NCBI GenBank assembly: GCA_003140855.1
Contig: PLLF01000096.1
Coordinates: forward strand, 1-44,065
DNA length: 44,065 bases
Origin: Vulcanimicrobiota bacterium
GTDB taxonomy: Bacteria > Vulcanimicrobiota > Vulcanimicrobiia > Vulcanimicrobiales > Vulcanimicrobiaceae
Direction of reading: 5' to 3'
Position numbers and translations under genes: made by a program. Below are positions 43,423-44,065 of this stretch, in pieces. The notes under the pieces are model-generated. The model did no database searches. It saw only the letters and a program-made list of their open reading frames with translations, and had not been told where the DNA came from. Within the stretch, counting starts at the first letter, position 1. Each line of letters opens with the position of its first letter.

Positions 43423-44065
43423 CCGCGTTCGTTCTTCTCCGGCTCGCCGAGATCGCCGCGATCGCGCTGTTCATTCTCGGGCTGCATTTTTTGAGCTCGC
43501 CCGCGACGGCGCGTTTCGGAAACCGGCTGGCCGCGGCCGGCATGCTGATCGCGATTGTGGCCGCACTCGGACCGTCGCACGGCATCGGATGGTGGGCGAT
43601 TCTCATCGGCGTTGTTGCCGGAACCGCAATCGGCTTATTCTCGGCGCTTAAAGTGAAGATGACGGCGATGCCGCAAATGGTCGCGCTCTTCAACGGTGCG
43701 GGCGGCGGCGCGGCAGCTTGCGTTTCGACGACACAATATCTTTTGTGGGAGCGGGCGCACAATGCGGGCGTTCCGCTGGACGTGCTCACCGACGTGTCGC
43801 TCGTCATCAGCGCGATCATCGGCGCGGTGAGCGCCGCCGGCTCGGTGATTGCGTTTCTGAAGCTGCAAGAGCTCATGACCGGCCGTCCGGTTACATATCG
43901 CGGACAGCAGTTCGTAAACGGCTTGGTGGCGCTGGGGATCGCCGGACTGGCGGCTTGGGTGATGATCACGCTGGGCGTCGAACCGACGTGGGCGTACGGC
44001 GTCATGGTCGCACTCGCGCTCGTGCTCGGCGTGATGTTCGTGCTGCCGATCGGCGGCGCCGACAT
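43419..44065 (+). CDS. pntB: NAD(P) transhydrogenase beta subunit, partial
   Basis: First 215 residues; the window ends inside the gene. GTG start overlaps the pntAB stop (GTGA). Membrane helices alternate with MTAMPQMVALFNGAGGGAA, the proton-channel signature of PntB. Catalytic NADP domain lies beyond the edge. Confidence 0.95.
   Translation, partial: MTAFVLLRLAEIAAIALFILGLHFLSSPATARFGNRLAAAGMLIAIVAALGPSHGIGWWAILIGVVAGTAIGLFSALKVKMTAMPQMVALFNGAGGGAAACVSTTQYLLWERAHNAGVPLDVLTDVSLVISAIIGAVSAAGSVIAFLKLQELMTGRPVTYRGQQFVNGLVALGIAGLAAWVMITLGVEPTWAYGVMVALALVLGVMFVLPIGGAD

Noticed and set aside
1-44065. CRISPR array, tRNA, rRNA, IS or prophage
   Set aside because: I read the non-coding stretches and found no regularly spaced repeat array, no cloverleaf-like sequence and no transposase or integrase frame.

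Overview
The window is 44 kb of GC-rich, very tightly packed bacterial chromosome with no rRNA, tRNA, insertion sequence, prophage or CRISPR array. The gene set points to a diderm with meso-DAP peptidoglycan. It has an LptF/G-type permease, an LptC-like protein, an LptD/OstA-like outer-membrane barrel, lipoproteins with Lnt, and a MurE carrying the DNPR motif. Order, style and many exported proteins I cannot place suggest an uncultured phylum such as Eremiobacterota (WPS-2). That placement is inference from gene content, not from a phylogeny.

Layout. 0-5 kb (minus): a DUF4382-type lipoprotein, a TPR/LuxR-type regulator and a PAS-GGDEF-EAL protein form an apparent signalling operon. 5.1-6.65 kb (plus): a small membrane protein and alanine racemase. 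6.65-8.8 kb (minus): an exported protein and citrate synthase. 8.9-24.5 kb (minus): a nearly complete division/cell-wall (dcw) operon, transcribed mraZ-rsmH-ftsL-ftsI-murE-murF-(CofE-like)-mraY-murD-ftsW-murG-murC-murB-ddl and then a small exported protein. Nearly every junction from ftsI onward is a 4-nt start/stop overlap. The one real gap (mraY/murD) holds a REP-like repeat. The mraZ leader has three GTGGT boxes at a 10-nt period over a good promoter, and a perfect 17-bp inverted repeat lies between mraZ and the divergent operon.

24.6-32.5 kb (plus): an envelope block with lytic transglycosylase lipoprotein, LptF/G permease, a 1084-residue fusion of 29 pentapeptide repeats to an LptD-like barrel, a 53-residue metallothionein-like protein, then (after a minus-strand lipoprotein) Lnt and an LptC-like protein. 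32.5-33.1 kb (minus): two KGG-repeat (GsiB/LEA-like) stress proteins behind a textbook sigma-B-type promoter. 33.1-34.7 kb (plus): a D-aminoacylase-type amidohydrolase with a disturbed 5' end. 34.7-40.4 kb (minus): polA-DUF192-mutM-rpsA-coaE. 40.5-44.1 kb (plus): an exported protein, an FAH-family hydrolase and three-subunit pntAA-pntAB-pntB, with pntB cut by the window end.

The strongest leads are the pentapeptide-LptD fusion, the CofE-family protein inside the dcw operon, the mraZ control region with its SOS-box-like palindrome, the sigma-B-type promoter of the KGG genes, the unlisted metallothionein, three neighbouring genes whose starts need a non-canonical codon or a one-base correction, and the way every convergent gene pair ends in overlapping or abutting stop codons.
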